Assembly: GCF_002902405.1 (NCBI RefSeq)
Contig: NZ_PPQS01000012.1
Coordinates: 43,568 to 107,567 of the forward strand
From: Staphylococcus schweitzeri
GTDB lineage: Bacteria > Bacillota > Bacilli > Staphylococcales > Staphylococcaceae
Reading direction: 5' to 3'
Length of the DNA: 64,000 bases
Shown here piece after piece: positions 30,978 to 44,554 of this stretch; the stretch's first letter is position 1, and each line of letters begins with the position of its first letter. Under the pieces are notes generated by a model. That model saw only the letters and a program-made list of their open reading frames with translations. It searched no databases and was not told the origin of the DNA. Both the position numbers and the translations under genes were made by a program.

Positions 30978-31024
30978 AATCCGAAGCTTTCATACTTAAT
31001 TATGAAAACTTCGGATTTTTTGTT
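30978..31024 (+). terminator. Terminator of ptsHI
   Basis: A stem of about 18 bp (30978-30995 with 31001-31018) and TTTTTTGTTTT. Confidence 0.9.
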
Positions 31025-31163
31025 TTATTATATTCTTTAATTAGACTTGAATAGTTAATGTTGATTCAGACTGAGTAATTCCTGTTGTTTGAGAACGAGG
31101 GGGATTTTCTATTGAAGCGGATTTAGATCTTGAATAAACAATATTAAGTTAAAAATAGAAGCT

Positions 31164-31397
31164 TTAATTTTGAATATTTAACACACTATTTATTTCTTCT
31201 AAATCGACATGATACATCGGTTTGCCATTTAATAAAATAAATGGTGTTGAAAATGCATCATAATCCATCATCTCAATTCGATACTTATTATTATTGATGT
31301 TCTTTTCTTTAAAAGTCACTTGATGTTCAGTTAAATAATTTTTTAAAAAAGTACAAGGTGGACAATCGTTTTGTGTATAAATGATAATATTTGTCAT
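31164..31397 (-). CDS. Glutaredoxin-like thiol oxidoreductase
   Basis: A 77-residue thioredoxin-fold protein with the redox motif CPPC (Cys12, Cys15) and the cis-Pro in FSTPFILL. It is closest to the NrdH/glutaredoxin-like group, which reduces disulfides using thioredoxin reductase or a low-molecular thiol such as bacillithiol; the true electron donor cannot be told from sequence. AAGGAG precedes the ATG. It is divergent from cydA, so the intergenic region may serve both. Confidence 0.85.
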   Translation of the reverse strand: MTNIIIYTQNDCPPCTFLKNYLTEHQVTFKEKNINNNKYRIEMMDYDAFSTPFILLNGKPMYHVDLEEINSVLNIQN

Positions 31398-31442
31398 ATG
31401 AAACGCTCCTTCATTTTTCTAAATTAATATACACAATTATAC

Positions 31443-31475
31443 TGTGAAATACAAATTTGTGAACACATTGTGAAC
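31443..31475. promoter_or_regulatory. Cluster of TGTGAA half-sites upstream of cydA
   Basis: Three direct TGTGAA copies at 31443, 31458 and 31469. TTGTGAA half-sites recall the Rex redox operator, but no full Rex palindrome is present. A role in redox or SrrA-type control of cydAB is inference. Confidence 0.35.
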
Positions 31476-31501
31476 TGACATAAATTATACACAATTTCAT
31501 A

Positions 31502-31542
31502 GCGCATAATGTTTCAAATATGCGCGTAATAGCAATTATAAT
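31502..31542 (+). promoter_or_regulatory. Candidate cydA promoter with embedded dyad
   Basis: TTCAAA (31513-31518), an 18-base spacer and TATAAT (31537-31542). A perfect inverted repeat GCGCATA-N10-TATGCGC (31502-31525) flanks the -35. The GC-rich arms stand out in this AT-rich DNA and look like an operator. Confidence 0.45.
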
Positions 31543-31590
31543 TAAGTTCATTGTGTTGTCATCAAAAAAAGAAAAAGGTGATGTTTTTAT

Positions 31591-32952
31591 ATGGATACAG
31601 TTGAAATCAGTCGGTTTTTGACAGCTATGACTTTAGCAGTTCATATCATTTTTGCAACGATTGGTGTTGGTATGCCTTTAATGTTCGCAATTGCAGAATT
31701 TTTAGGTATTCGCAAAAATGATCTTCAATATATAGCTATGGCCAAAAGATGGGCTAAGGCTTATACAATTACTGTAGCAGTGGGAGTTGTTACAGGTACA
31801 ATTATAGGACTTCAATTATCATTGATTTGGCCTACATTTATGGAAATGGGTGGACACGTTATTGCACTTCCATTATTTATGGAAACATTTGCATTCTTTT
31901 TTGAAGCAATATTCTTAAGTATATATTTATATACATGGGATCGTTTTAAAAATAAATGGACACATTTCATAATTAGTATACCGGTAATCATTGGTGGGTC
32001 ATTCTCTGCATTCTTTATCACTTCAGTGAACTCATTTATGAATACACCGGCAGGATTTGAATTGAAAAACGGGAAAATGGTTAATGTACAGCCATTAGAA
32101 GCAATGTTCAATCCATCATTTATTGTGCGTTCTTTTCACGTAATTACAACAGCTGGTATGACAATGGCATTTGTAATTGCATCAATTGCAGCTTTCAAAT
32201 TATTACGAAATCGTCAGCCAAAAGATAAAGGTTACCATAAAAAAGCTTTAAAAATGTCCATGATAGTTGGATTTTTTTCAACTTTACTGTCTATGCTGGC
32301 AGGGGATTTATCGGCAAAATTCTTGCATAAATTTCAACCTGAAAAATTAGCAGCATATGAATGGCATTTCGATACTTCATCACATGCTAAATTATTACTG
32401 TTTGGTGTATTAGATGAAAAAACGCATCAAGTCAAAGGTGCTATCGAATTGCCAGGATTATTAAGCTTCCTTGCAGATAATAGTGTTAAAACAAAAGTAC
32501 AAGGTTTAAATGATTTTCCAAAAAGTTTACATCCGCCTATGATTGTCCATTATTTCTTTGATTTAATGGTAACGATGGGAATTTTATGTTTTGTCATTTC
32601 AGGTGTTTATGTTTTAACGTTAATGTTTAAAAAGCTGAGAAAATTCTCAACTCACAAATGGCTCCTTTATGGGATACTTCTAACAGGACCAGCTTCAATG
32701 CTAGCTATAGAATTTGGATGGTTCTTAACAGAGATGGGTAGACAGCCTTGGATTGTTCGTGGTTATATGCGCGTAGCAGAAGCAGCAACACAAGCAGGCG
32801 GAATAACCTTCGTTACAATTTTATTTGGCATATTGTACATCATTTTAATGTATACATGTGCATACGTATTAATACGTATGTTTAAAAATAAACCGGCGTA
32901 TGAAGATGTCAATCGTCTAGCCAAGAAGCAAGGAGGAGAAAAAGAAAAATGA
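31591..32952 (+). CDS. cydA: Cytochrome bd quinol oxidase subunit I CydA
   Basis: The heme-bearing subunit of the bd-type oxidase, which reduces O2 without proton pumping and is favoured at low oxygen. 453 residues and about nine helices. His18 (AVHIIFATIG) is a heme ligand, and EMGRQPWIVRG is the family signature near the C-terminus. The short length indicates the short Q-loop form seen in Firmicutes. AAAAGGTGAT precedes the ATG. Overlaps cydB by 4 bases. Confidence 0.97.
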   Translation: MDTVEISRFLTAMTLAVHIIFATIGVGMPLMFAIAEFLGIRKNDLQYIAMAKRWAKAYTITVAVGVVTGTIIGLQLSLIWPTFMEMGGHVIALPLFMETFAFFFEAIFLSIYLYTWDRFKNKWTHFIISIPVIIGGSFSAFFITSVNSFMNTPAGFELKNGKMVNVQPLEAMFNPSFIVRSFHVITTAGMTMAFVIASIAAFKLLRNRQPKDKGYHKKALKMSMIVGFFSTLLSMLAGDLSAKFLHKFQPEKLAAYEWHFDTSSHAKLLLFGVLDEKTHQVKGAIELPGLLSFLADNSVKTKVQGLNDFPKSLHPPMIVHYFFDLMVTMGILCFVISGVYVLTLMFKKLRKFSTHKWLLYGILLTGPASMLAIEFGWFLTEMGRQPWIVRGYMRVAEAATQAGGITFVTILFGILYIILMYTCAYVLIRMFKNKPAYEDVNRLAKKQGGEKEK

Positions 32953-33968
32953 TTTATGCATTTATCGGTATAACAGTGTTATGGTTGTTTTTATTTTGCT
33001 ATATCATTATTGCTTCTATAGATTTTGGGGCAGGTTTCTTCGCATTGCATTCAAAGTTAACTGGTGATGAAAAGAAAATTAATCACTTAATTTCACGTTA
33101 TTTGAACCCAGTATGGGAAGTTACGAATGTATTCTTTGTTTTCTTTTTTGTTGGTTTTGTTGGATTCTTTCCAGAATCAATTAAATATTTAGGTACAGTG
33201 TTATTAATTCCAGGATCTATTGCTTTAATCATGATTTCATTAAGAAATAGTTTTTATGCCTTTGAAAATTATGGTCAAGATACAAAATTAGCATGGATGA
33301 TCATGTATGGGGTAAGTGGATTATTAATTCCAGCTTCATTATCAACTGCTTTAACTATTACAGAAGGTGGTTATATTAATGTTCGAAACAATGTTATCGA
33401 TCTAGATTGGGTGCAGTTACTATTAAGCCCATTTGCTTGGTCTGTAGTATTCTTGGCAATTATATCAGTATTGTATATTTCATCAGGATTTTTAACATAT
33501 TATGCGAAAAAGGCTAATGATGAGCCAGCATATCTTTTAACTAGACAGTGGCATATATTTTTAGGACCACCTATGATCATTATTTGCTTATTTGTATTTT
33601 TATCATTAAGAATTCAAAATGCAGAACATTTTTACTCAGCAGTTTTTGAATATTGGTGGATGTTTGCTATAAGTTTCATATTTTTTGCTTTAGCATCACT
33701 TTTAACATATTTAAAAAAACATCATGGTTGGGCTTTTGTATTTGTTATTTTACAGATGATGTTCGCATTCTTTGGTTATGGTATAAGTAAGTTGCCATAC
33801 TTACTATATCCGTTTGTAAAAATTACAGATGCATACGTAAATCCTGAAATGGGTTGGACATTAGTAATTGTCTTTATTTTAGGTTTACTTTTATTACTTC
33901 CATCGTTAATATTATTATTAAGGTTATTTGTTTTCGACAAAGAATATGTTGAAGGAAAGAAATCATAA
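32949..33968 (+). CDS. cydB: Cytochrome bd quinol oxidase subunit II CydB
   Basis: Partner subunit with about eight to nine membrane helices in 339 residues. The N-terminal stretch IDFGAGFFAL and YLNPVWEVTNVF match CydB/cyanide-insensitive oxidase subunit II. ATG overlaps the cydA stop (ATGA), with AGGAGG inside cydA. No cydX or cydCD lies next to it. Followed by a terminator. Confidence 0.97.
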   Translation: MIYAFIGITVLWLFLFCYIIIASIDFGAGFFALHSKLTGDEKKINHLISRYLNPVWEVTNVFFVFFFVGFVGFFPESIKYLGTVLLIPGSIALIMISLRNSFYAFENYGQDTKLAWMIMYGVSGLLIPASLSTALTITEGGYINVRNNVIDLDWVQLLLSPFAWSVVFLAIISVLYISSGFLTYYAKKANDEPAYLLTRQWHIFLGPPMIIICLFVFLSLRIQNAEHFYSAVFEYWWMFAISFIFFALASLLTYLKKHHGWAFVFVILQMMFAFFGYGISKLPYLLYPFVKITDAYVNPEMGWTLVIVFILGLLLLLPSLILLLRLFVFDKEYVEGKKS

Positions 33969-33978
33969 ATTGTGATGT

Positions 33979-34035
33979 AACCCCAACATTCATTTACTTG
34001 CATTCCTGCAATTAGATTAATTCGTTGGGGTTCTC
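33979..34035 (+). terminator. Terminator of cydAB
   Basis: A 9-bp perfect stem AACCCCAAC/GTTGGGGTT (33979-33987 with 34024-34032) encloses a loop with its own TTGCA/TGCAA hairpin. The T-tract is modest. Confidence 0.65.
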
Positions 34036-34100
34036 ATTTATATTAGTTCGGATTTTAATTTATTAAAGAATTAATGAATATAATTTGATGGAGGGCGAAT

Positions 34101-34763
34101 ATGGGTAAAGAGTATGTTGTCATTGGACTTGGCCGATTTGGCGGTAGTATAGTTCGCGAATTGAATGCATTAGACATGGATGTAATGGCTATTGACTATG
34201 ATGAAAATAGAGTGAATGAATATAGTGATATTGCTACACATGCAGTAGTTGCTGATACAACTGATGAAGCAGTAATGAAGAGTTTAGGTATTCGTAATTT
34301 TGATCATGTCATTGTTGCTATAGGTGAAAATATTCAGTCAAGTACGTTAACGACGTTGATTTTAAAAGAGTTAGGTGTGAAAAAAGTTACAGCGAAAGCA
34401 CAAAATGATTATCATGCAAAAATATTGAATAAAATTGGTGCTGATACGGTAGTTCATCCTGAACGTGATATGGGTAGACGTATAGCACACAATGTTGCAA
34501 GTGCTAGTGTGTTAGACTACCTTGAATTAGCTGATGAACATTCTATTGTTGAATTGAAAGCTACTGAAAAGATGGCAGGGCAATCTATTATAGATTTAGA
34601 TATTCGTGCACAATATGGTATTAATATCATTGCTATCAAACGAGGTAAAGATTTTATCATATCACCAAATCCAAATATTAATTTAGAAATTGGTGATATT
34701 CTAATTATGATTGGTCATGATAATGATTTAAATCGTTTCGAAAAGAATATTGCAACTAGATAA
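34101..34763 (+). CDS. ktrA: Potassium uptake regulator KtrA (RCK protein)
   Basis: Cytosolic gating ring of the Ktr K+ channel. Residues about 1-120 form the Rossmann RCK_N domain with GLGRFGGS and the nucleotide-binding acidic DYDENR end of strand two; residues about 135-220 form RCK_C, which in S. aureus binds c-di-AMP. The membrane partner KtrB/KtrD is not in this window. GGAGGG precedes the ATG. After the TAA the same frame stays open for 28 more codons. Confidence 0.95.
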   Translation: MGKEYVVIGLGRFGGSIVRELNALDMDVMAIDYDENRVNEYSDIATHAVVADTTDEAVMKSLGIRNFDHVIVAIGENIQSSTLTTLILKELGVKKVTAKAQNDYHAKILNKIGADTVVHPERDMGRRIAHNVASASVLDYLELADEHSIVELKATEKMAGQSIIDLDIRAQYGINIIAIKRGKDFIISPNPNINLEIGDILIMIGHDNDLNRFEKNIATR

Positions 34764-34838
34764 GAAACAAATACGAGCATAAAAGACGTAAATTTAAAAC
34801 AATTAGAACAAGTTTTATTAAATAATGATGATACAAAT

Positions 34839-34886
34839 AAAAGGGATTGATGTTAAATTTTTGATTTTTCATCAATCCCTTTTTTA
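34839..34886 (+). terminator. Terminator of ktrA
   Basis: A 14-bp stem (34839-34852 with 34870-34883) followed by T's. Confidence 0.85.
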
Positions 34887-34947
34887 AACAAAAAACTACT
34901 AACACATGATATGTTCAATAACATAAGATATTGTGTTAGTAGTTTTA
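34886..34947 (-). terminator. Terminator of rpoY-rnjA
   Basis: A perfect 15-bp stem with outer arms at about 34891-34906 and 34931-34946; on the minus strand it is followed by a T-run. It lies 8 bases after the rnjA stop, facing the ktrA terminator. Confidence 0.85.
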
Positions 34948-34953
34948 TAAATA

Positions 34954-36869
<1,916 letters not shown>

Positions 36870-37309
36870 GTTAAAAATTCCTCCTAAGAATGTTTGTTTA
36901 ATTTATTGTTAATCCTAGTAAAAATCGAAATGTAGTATCTACGATAAAATCATTTTTATTGCAAATCATTTTATGAACCTAAAAATTGATTTAACAATTA
37001 TATTGATTAGAAACTAGGGTCATCTTGTCGTTCATTTTAAAAAGTTAGTGAAACATCACTAAAATTTCAGTTAAATCTTATTTTACATGATGAATGATAA
37101 TAAATAAAGCAGTTTATCTCACTGAAAAGCTAGGATTTTGAATAAAAGTACAGTTGGATTTATAAAAATAAATTCACACATTAGGAAATGCTAATAAGAA
37201 AGATTTAATGTTTATAATTTAAACTGTTAATTTTGATGAGGAAATCAGCAAATTTAATGAAGAAAAATCGTATATGCACATGAGTAAAATTAAAACATAG
37301 TACTTTGTT
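36870..37309. other. Gap between def terminator and rpoY
   Basis: About 440 AT-rich bases. On the minus strand TTGCAA (36959-36964), a 17-base spacer and TAGATA (36936-36941) may be the rpoY promoter. A small perfect hairpin TTAGTGA-AACA-TCACTAA lies at 37045-37062. No gene could be supported. Confidence 0.4.
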
Positions 37310-37345
37310 ATAAAAAAGGTTCAAGACTATTCTTTGTCTTGAACC
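37310..37345 (-). terminator. Terminator of def
   Basis: A perfect 10-bp stem GGTTCAAGAC/GTCTTGAACC (37318-37327 with 37336-37345), followed on the minus strand by TTTTTT. Confidence 0.9.
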
Positions 37346-37364
37346 TCCAAAATCATAATATTAT

Positions 37365-37952
<588 letters not shown>

Positions 37953-38224
37953 TTAGTTGAATGACAGTAAGAAGGTTGTTAAGATACTCATACATTTCAA
38001 TTAATATTATAAAAACGAACCTAATACCATCATAATTTATTTCGGATAGTAATTTAAATTTTTATGTGTTAAGAATTGCATTTAAAATTGTCCAAGTGAG
38101 CTTTGTATTGCAATTTTAATATAGAATTTCAATTATCTTCTTAACTTTAAAAATTATATTATAAATTACGCAACTGTCAACAAATATACTTAAGAGGAGC
38201 ATTAGGATATAAGTTGTTTAAAAA

Positions 38225-38253
38225 TTGATTTCCGATAAGATTTTATTTATCAT
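38225..38253 (+). promoter_or_regulatory. Candidate promoter of ykyA
   Basis: TTGATT (38225-38230), a 17-base spacer and TATCAT (38248-38253), 30 bases before the ykyA start. Confidence 0.45.
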
Positions 38254-38283
38254 TTATTTATATAGCAAGTGGAGGTACAAGTA

Positions 38284-38910
38284 ATGAAATTTGGAAAAAC
38301 AGTCGCAGTAGTATTAGCATCAAGTGTCTTACTTGCCGGATGTACTACAGATAAAAAAGAAATCAAGGCGTATATAGAGCAAATGGATAAAATTAAGAAA
38401 GACGAAGAACCAATCAATTCAGTTGGTAAAAAGATTGCTGAATTAGACGAGAAAAAGAATAAACTAACTTCTAATGCAAATAGTCAAGATGCATCAGTCC
38501 GAGAAAAAGCCGTCAAAGATTTAATTAAAAATGCAGATGAACGACTCAAGGAATTTAAAAAAGAAGAGGATGCAATCAAAAAATCTGAACAAGACTATAA
38601 AAAAGCAGGGAGTCATATCGATACCATTGGAAATGATGTTAAACGTAAAGAGGTAGAGCAACTTAATGATGCGTTAAAAGAAAAATATAAGTTGCACGTT
38701 AAATATGCAGAAGCATATAAAACAGCTGTCAATTCAGAAAAAGCTTTATTTGAATATTTAAGTCAAAATGACGCTACACAACAAGGTGTAAAAGAAAAAG
38801 AAAAAACAATCGGACAAAACTATAAAAAATTAAAAGAAATAACAGATAAATATTCAAAAGTAAATAAAAAGATTGCAAGAGAAAAACAAGATGTAAATCA
38901 GTTCGTATAA
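38284..38910 (+). CDS. ykyA: YkyA-like lipoprotein
   Basis: A 208-residue lipoprotein: signal peptide ending LLAGC with Cys20 as lipid site, then a highly charged Lys/Glu-rich helical body, probably coiled coil through most of the length. It matches the YkyA family (putative cell-wall-binding lipoprotein) found between def and pdhA in Bacillus and Staphylococcus. Function unknown. The ATG at 38284 has GGAGG 8 bases upstream; an earlier in-frame ATG at 38269 does not. Confidence 0.88.
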   Translation: MKFGKTVAVVLASSVLLAGCTTDKKEIKAYIEQMDKIKKDEEPINSVGKKIAELDEKKNKLTSNANSQDASVREKAVKDLIKNADERLKEFKKEEDAIKKSEQDYKKAGSHIDTIGNDVKRKEVEQLNDALKEKYKLHVKYAEAYKTAVNSEKALFEYLSQNDATQQGVKEKEKTIGQNYKKLKEITDKYSKVNKKIAREKQDVNQFV

Positions 38911-38916
38911 AATAAT

Positions 38917-38970
38917 GATACAGGTAACAAGAAACAACTAATACAGTTTCTATTATCTGTATCTTTTTTA
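38917..38970 (+). terminator. Terminator of ykyA
   Basis: GATACAG/CTGTATC arms (38917-38923 with 38957-38963) enclose a GAAAC/GTTTC inner stem; a T-run follows. Confidence 0.75.
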
Positions 38971-38995
38971 TTAAAACAGAACTTTTTCAAATGGT

Positions 38996-39024
38996 TTAAC
39001 AGTGCCATTTATTTATGGTACAAT
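38996..39024 (+). promoter_or_regulatory. Promoter of pdhABCD
   Basis: TTAACA (38996-39001), a 17-base spacer and TACAAT (39019-39024) with an extended TGG before the -10. It lies 54 bases before pdhA. Confidence 0.7.
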
Positions 39025-39078
39025 TAATTAGGATAAAATGAATTTCTATACAATTATGGGAAAGGTATGGTGAATTGA

Positions 39079-40191
<1,113 letters not shown>

Positions 40192-40194
40192 GCC

Positions 40195-41172
40195 ATGGCA
40201 CAAATGACAATGGTTCAAGCGATTAATGACGCGCTTAAAACTGAACTTAAAAATAACCAAGATGTATTAATTTTTGGTGAAGACGTTGGTGTTAACGGCG
40301 GTGTTTTCCGTGTTACTGAAGGACTACAAAAAGAATTTGGTGAAGATAGAGTATTCGATACACCATTAGCTGAATCTGGAATCGGTGGTTTAGCAATGGG
40401 TCTTGCAGTTGAAGGATTCCGTCCAGTTATGGAAGTACAATTCTTAGGTTTCGTATTTGAAGTATTTGATGCAATTGCTGGACAAATTGCTCGTACACGT
40501 TTCCGTTCAGGTGGTACTAAAACTGCACCTGTTACAATTCGTAGCCCATTCGGCGGTGGCGTTCACACACCTGAATTACACGCAGATAACTTAGAAGGTA
40601 TTTTAGCTCAATCTCCTGGTCTTAAAGTTGTAATTCCTTCAGGCCCATATGACGCTAAAGGTTTATTAATTTCTTCTATTAGAAGTAATGACCCAGTCGT
40701 ATATTTAGAACATATGAAATTATATCGTTCATTCCGTGAAGAAGTACCTGAAGAAGAATATACAATTGACATTGGTAAAGCGAATGTTAAAAAAGAAGGT
40801 AACGACATTTCAATCATCACTTATGGTGCAATGGTTCAAGAATCAATGAAAGCTGCAGAAGAACTTGAAAAAGATGGTTACTCTGTTGAAGTTATTGACT
40901 TACGTACTGTTCAACCACTTGATGTAGATACAATAGTAGCTTCAGTTGAAAAAACTGGTCGTGCACTTGTTGTTCAAGAAGCACAACGTCAAGCAGGTGT
41001 TGGTGCAGCAGTAGTGGCTGAAATTAGTGAACGTGCAATCCTTTCATTAGAAGCTCCAATCGGAAGAGTTGCAGCGGCAGATACTATTTATCCATTCACA
41101 CAAGCTGAAAATGTTTGGTTACCAAACAAAAACGACATCATCGAAAAAGCAAAAGAAACTTTAGAATTTTAA
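40195..41172 (+). CDS. pdhB: Pyruvate dehydrogenase E1 beta subunit
   Basis: Second half of the E1 heterotetramer: transketolase pyrimidine-binding and C-terminal domains in 325 residues. [15 protein letters not shown] and [12 protein letters not shown] are conserved. It starts 3 bases after pdhA with AAGGAG upstream. An 88-base gap, larger than others in the operon, separates it from pdhC; no terminator is seen there. Confidence 0.98.
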   Translation: MAQMTMVQAINDALKTELKNNQDVLIFGEDVGVNGGVFRVTEGLQKEFGEDRVFDTPLAESGIGGLAMGLAVEGFRPVMEVQFLGFVFEVFDAIAGQIARTRFRSGGTKTAPVTIRSPFGGGVHTPELHADNLEGILAQSPGLKVVIPSGPYDAKGLLISSIRSNDPVVYLEHMKLYRSFREEVPEEEYTIDIGKANVKKEGNDISIITYGAMVQESMKAAEELEKDGYSVEVIDLRTVQPLDVDTIVASVEKTGRALVVQEAQRQAGVGAAVVAEISERAILSLEAPIGRVAAADTIYPFTQAENVWLPNKNDIIEKAKETLEF

Positions 41173-41260
41173 TTAATATAAAAATTAACGAAGTTAGCGT
41201 ATTTTAGTCTTATTGATTAAAATAAAATGATTAATTTGCGAAATCTAGGAGGGCAAAAAC

Positions 41261-42553
41261 GTGGCATTTGAATTTAGATTACCCGATATCGGGGAAGGTA
41301 TCCACGAAGGTGAAATTGTAAAATGGTTTGTTAAAGCTGGAGATACTATTGAAGAAGACGATGTTTTAGCAGAAGTACAAAACGACAAATCAGTAGTAGA
41401 AATTCCTTCACCAGTTTCTGGTACTGTAGAAGAAGTAGTTGTTGAAGAAGGTACAGTAGCTGTAGTAGGTGATGTAATTGTTAGAATCGATGCACCAGAT
41501 GCAGAAGATATGCAATTTAAAGGTCATGATGATGATTCATCAGCTAAAGAAGAACCAGCTAAAGAGGAAGCGCCAGCTGAACAAGCACCAGCAGCAACTC
41601 AAAGTGAAGAAGTAGATGAAAACAGAACTGTAAAAGCAATGCCATCAGTGCGTAAATACGCTCGTGAAAAAGGTGTTAATATTAAAGCAGTTCCAGGTTC
41701 AGGTAAAAATGGTCGTATTACTAAAGAAGATGTTGATGCATACTTAAATGGTGGTGCACCAGCAGCTACTAATGAATCAGCTGCTTCAGCTTCAACTGAA
41801 GAAGTTGCTGAAACACCAGCAGCACCAGCAGCAGTATCATTAGAAGGTGACTTCCCAGAAACAACTGAAAAAATCCCAGCAATGCGTAGAGCAATTGCAA
41901 AAGCAATGGTTAACTCTAAACATACTGCGCCTCACGTAACATTAATGGATGAAATTGATGTTCAAGCATTATGGGATCACCGTAAGAAATTTAAAGAAAT
42001 TGCAGCTGAACAAGGTACTAAATTAACATTCTTACCTTATGTTGTTAAAGCACTTGTTTCTGCATTGAAAAAATACCCAGCACTTAACACTTCATTCAAT
42101 GAAGAAGCTGGTGAAATCGTTCATAAACATTACTGGAATATTGGTATTGCAGCAGACACTGATAGAGGATTATTAGTACCTGTTGTTAAACATGCTGATC
42201 GTAAGTCTATTTTCCAAATTTCAGATGAAATTAATGAATTAGCTGTTAAAGCACGTGATGGTAAATTAACAGCCGATGAAATGAAAGGTGCTACATGTAC
42301 AATCAGTAATATCGGTTCAGCTGGTGGACAATGGTTCACTCCAGTTATCAATCACCCAGAAGTAGCAATCTTAGGAATTGGCCGTATTGCTCAAAAACCA
42401 ATCGTTAAAGATGGTGAAATTGTTGCTGCACCAGTATTAGCATTATCATTAAGCTTTGACCACAGACAAATCGATGGTGCAACTGGACAAAATGCAATGA
42501 ATCATATTAAACGTTTATTAAATAATCCAGAATTATTATTAATGGAGGGGTAA
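41261..42553 (+). CDS. pdhC: Dihydrolipoamide acetyltransferase E2
   Basis: Core of the complex: transfers the acetyl group to CoA. One lipoyl domain (about 1-80, Lys43 in NDKSVV is the lipoate site), an Ala/Pro/Glu-rich linker, a peripheral-subunit-binding domain (about 125-165), a second linker and the catalytic domain ending with the DHRQIDGA active site. 430 residues. It starts with GTG, with AGGAGGGC upstream. Confidence 0.97.
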   Translation: MAFEFRLPDIGEGIHEGEIVKWFVKAGDTIEEDDVLAEVQNDKSVVEIPSPVSGTVEEVVVEEGTVAVVGDVIVRIDAPDAEDMQFKGHDDDSSAKEEPAKEEAPAEQAPAATQSEEVDENRTVKAMPSVRKYAREKGVNIKAVPGSGKNGRITKEDVDAYLNGGAPAATNESAASASTEEVAETPAAPAAVSLEGDFPETTEKIPAMRRAIAKAMVNSKHTAPHVTLMDEIDVQALWDHRKKFKEIAAEQGTKLTFLPYVVKALVSALKKYPALNTSFNEEAGEIVHKHYWNIGIAADTDRGLLVPVVKHADRKSIFQISDEINELAVKARDGKLTADEMKGATCTISNIGSAGGQWFTPVINHPEVAILGIGRIAQKPIVKDGEIVAAPVLALSLSFDHRQIDGATGQNAMNHIKRLLNNPELLLMEG

Positions 42554-42556
42554 AAC

Positions 42557-43963
42557 ATGGTAGTTGGAGATTTCCCAATTGAAACAGATACTATTGTAAT
42601 CGGAGCAGGTCCTGGTGGATACGTTGCAGCAATTCGTGCAGCTCAATTAGGACAAAAAGTAACAATCGTTGAGAAAGGTAATTTAGGTGGTGTATGCTTA
42701 AACGTTGGTTGTATTCCTTCTAAAGCATTACTACATGCTTCTCACCGTTTTGTTGAAGCACAACATTCTGAAAACTTAGGTGTTATTGCTGAGAGCGTTT
42801 CATTAAACTTCCAAAAAGTTCAAGAATTCAAGTCATCAGTTGTAAACAAATTAACTGGTGGTGTTGAAGGCTTACTTAAAGGTAACAAAGTAAACATCGT
42901 TAAAGGTGAAGCATATTTCGTAGATAACAATAGCTTACGTGTTATGGACGAAAAAAGTGCGCAAACATACAACTTTAAAAATGCAATTATTGCAACAGGT
43001 TCAAGACCAATTGAAATTCCTAATTTCAAATTTGGTAAACGTGTTATCGACTCAACAGGTGCTTTAAACTTACAAGAAGTACCAGGAAAATTAGTTGTAG
43101 TTGGTGGAGGATACATTGGTTCTGAGTTAGGTACAGCATTTGCTAACTTTGGTTCAGAAGTAACTATCCTTGAAGGTGCTAAAGATATTTTAGGTGGCTT
43201 CGAAAAACAAATGACACAACCTGTTAAAAAAGGTATGAAAGAAAAAGGTGTTGAAATCGTTACTGAGGCTATGGCTAAATCAGCTGAAGAAACAGATAAC
43301 GGTGTTAAAGTTACTTATGAAGCTAAAGGTGAAGAAAAAGCAATCGAAGCTGATTATGTATTAGTAACTGTAGGTCGTCGTCCAAATACTGATGAATTAG
43401 GTCTTGAAGAATTAGGCATTAAATTTGCAGATCGTGGATTATTAGAAGTTGACAAACAAAGCCGTACTTCTATCAGCAATATCTATGCAATTGGTGATAT
43501 CGTTCCAGGTTTACCACTTGCTCACAAAGCTAGCTATGAAGCTAAAGTTGCTGCTGAAGCAATTGATGGTCAAGCTGCTGAAGTGGATTATATTGGTATG
43601 CCAGCAGTATGCTTTACTGAACCAGAATTAGCTACAGTTGGTTATTCAGAAGCACAAGCTAAAGAAGAAGGTTTAGCAATTAAAGCTTCTAAATTCCCAT
43701 ACGCAGCAAATGGTCGTGCTTTATCATTAGATGATACTAACGGATTTGTTAAACTTATTACACTTAAAGAAGATGATACTTTAATTGGCGCTCAAGTAGT
43801 AGGTACTGGTGCATCAGATATTATCTCTGAGTTAGGTTTAGCAATTGAAGCTGGTATGAATGCTGAAGATATCGCATTAACTATCCATGCGCATCCAACA
43901 TTAGGTGAGATGACTATGGAAGCAGCTGAAAAAGCTATCGGATACCCAATCCATACAATGTAA
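42557..43963 (+). CDS. pdhD: Dihydrolipoamide dehydrogenase E3
   Basis: FAD-dependent reoxidation of dihydrolipoamide with NAD+. 468 residues. [10 protein letters not shown] binds FAD, Cys47/Cys52 in [12 protein letters not shown] form the redox disulfide, a second Rossmann [10 protein letters not shown] binds NAD, and HAHPTLGE supplies the catalytic His/Glu. GGAGGGG precedes the ATG inside pdhC's end. Followed by a terminator. Confidence 0.98.
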   Translation: MVVGDFPIETDTIVIGAGPGGYVAAIRAAQLGQKVTIVEKGNLGGVCLNVGCIPSKALLHASHRFVEAQHSENLGVIAESVSLNFQKVQEFKSSVVNKLTGGVEGLLKGNKVNIVKGEAYFVDNNSLRVMDEKSAQTYNFKNAIIATGSRPIEIPNFKFGKRVIDSTGALNLQEVPGKLVVVGGGYIGSELGTAFANFGSEVTILEGAKDILGGFEKQMTQPVKKGMKEKGVEIVTEAMAKSAEETDNGVKVTYEAKGEEKAIEADYVLVTVGRRPNTDELGLEELGIKFADRGLLEVDKQSRTSISNIYAIGDIVPGLPLAHKASYEAKVAAEAIDGQAAEVDYIGMPAVCFTEPELATVGYSEAQAKEEGLAIKASKFPYAANGRALSLDDTNGFVKLITLKEDDTLIGAQVVGTGASDIISELGLAIEAGMNAEDIALTIHAHPTLGEMTMEAAEKAIGYPIHTM

Positions 43964-43993
43964 TTTCTGATTTTATAAAGATTCATTCTTTTA

Positions 43994-44022
43994 GAGCTGT
44001 AGCGCTTGCTACGGCTCTTTTT
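43994..44022 (+). terminator. Terminator of pdhABCD
   Basis: A 10-bp stem GAGCTGTAGC/GCTACGGCTC (43994-44003 with 44008-44017) followed by TTTTT. Confidence 0.9.
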
Positions 44023-44137
44023 AATGTATGACTAATTTATTTAGTATATTAAAACCAAAGTATTATAAAATACTATTTCGATATCAAAATGACATGTTAT
44101 ACTAGCGTTGCTAATAAATGAGTGGAGGTGGTTTTCA

Positions 44138-44410
44138 ATGGAATATGAATATCCTATCGATTTAGACTGGAGCAATGAGGAAATGCTTTCAGTAATAACA
44201 TTTTTTAATCATGTTGAAAAATATTATGAATCAGGAGTTAATGCAGGCAAATTTATGCAAGCGTATAAAGTATTTAAATCAATAGTTCCTGGCAAAGCGG
44301 AAGAGAAGCAAATTTTCAATACATTTGAAAAAAGTAGCGGATACAATAGTTACAAAGCTGTTCAAAATGTTAAAGCTCACACTGAAGATCAATATGTGAC
44401 AGCAAAATAA
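44138..44410 (+). CDS. UPF0223 family protein
   Basis: A small 91-residue soluble, helical protein beginning [16 protein letters not shown], characteristic of the UPF0223 (YktA) family, whose function is unknown. The ATG at 44138 follows GGAGGTGG; an earlier in-frame ATG at 44108 lacks a ribosome site. An extended -10 (TGTTATACT, ending 44103) precedes it. Separated by 144 bases from the next gene. Confidence 0.88.
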   Translation: MEYEYPIDLDWSNEEMLSVITFFNHVEKYYESGVNAGKFMQAYKVFKSIVPGKAEEKQIFNTFEKSSGYNSYKAVQNVKAHTEDQYVTAK

Positions 44411-44467
44411 TAATTTGTTTGAAAGGATAAATTTTAAAGAGATTTTTCGATAAAATCTATTGCTAAT

Positions 44468-44541
44468 AAAGCTATATTTTGGTACCTTTATCAAGTGTTA
44501 AACAAAATGTTTGATAATAGTAAACTTAATATAGCTTTTTT
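44468..44541 (+). terminator. Terminator/attenuator-like fold before the pot regulator gene
   Basis: Outer stem 44468-44478 with 44528-44538 (11 bp, perfect), inner stem TTATCAA/TTGATAA (44488-44494 with 44511-44517), then T's ending at 44541. AGGTGG, the ribosome site of the next gene, begins at 44543. It may end the UPF0223 transcript, or act as an attenuator for the regulator-pot operon. Confidence 0.5.
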
Positions 44542-44554
44542 AGGTGGAAAAATA

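Noticed and set aside
34079..34084. TATAAT as ktrA promoter -10
   Set aside because: It would place the start inside the GGAGGG ribosome site and leave almost no leader.
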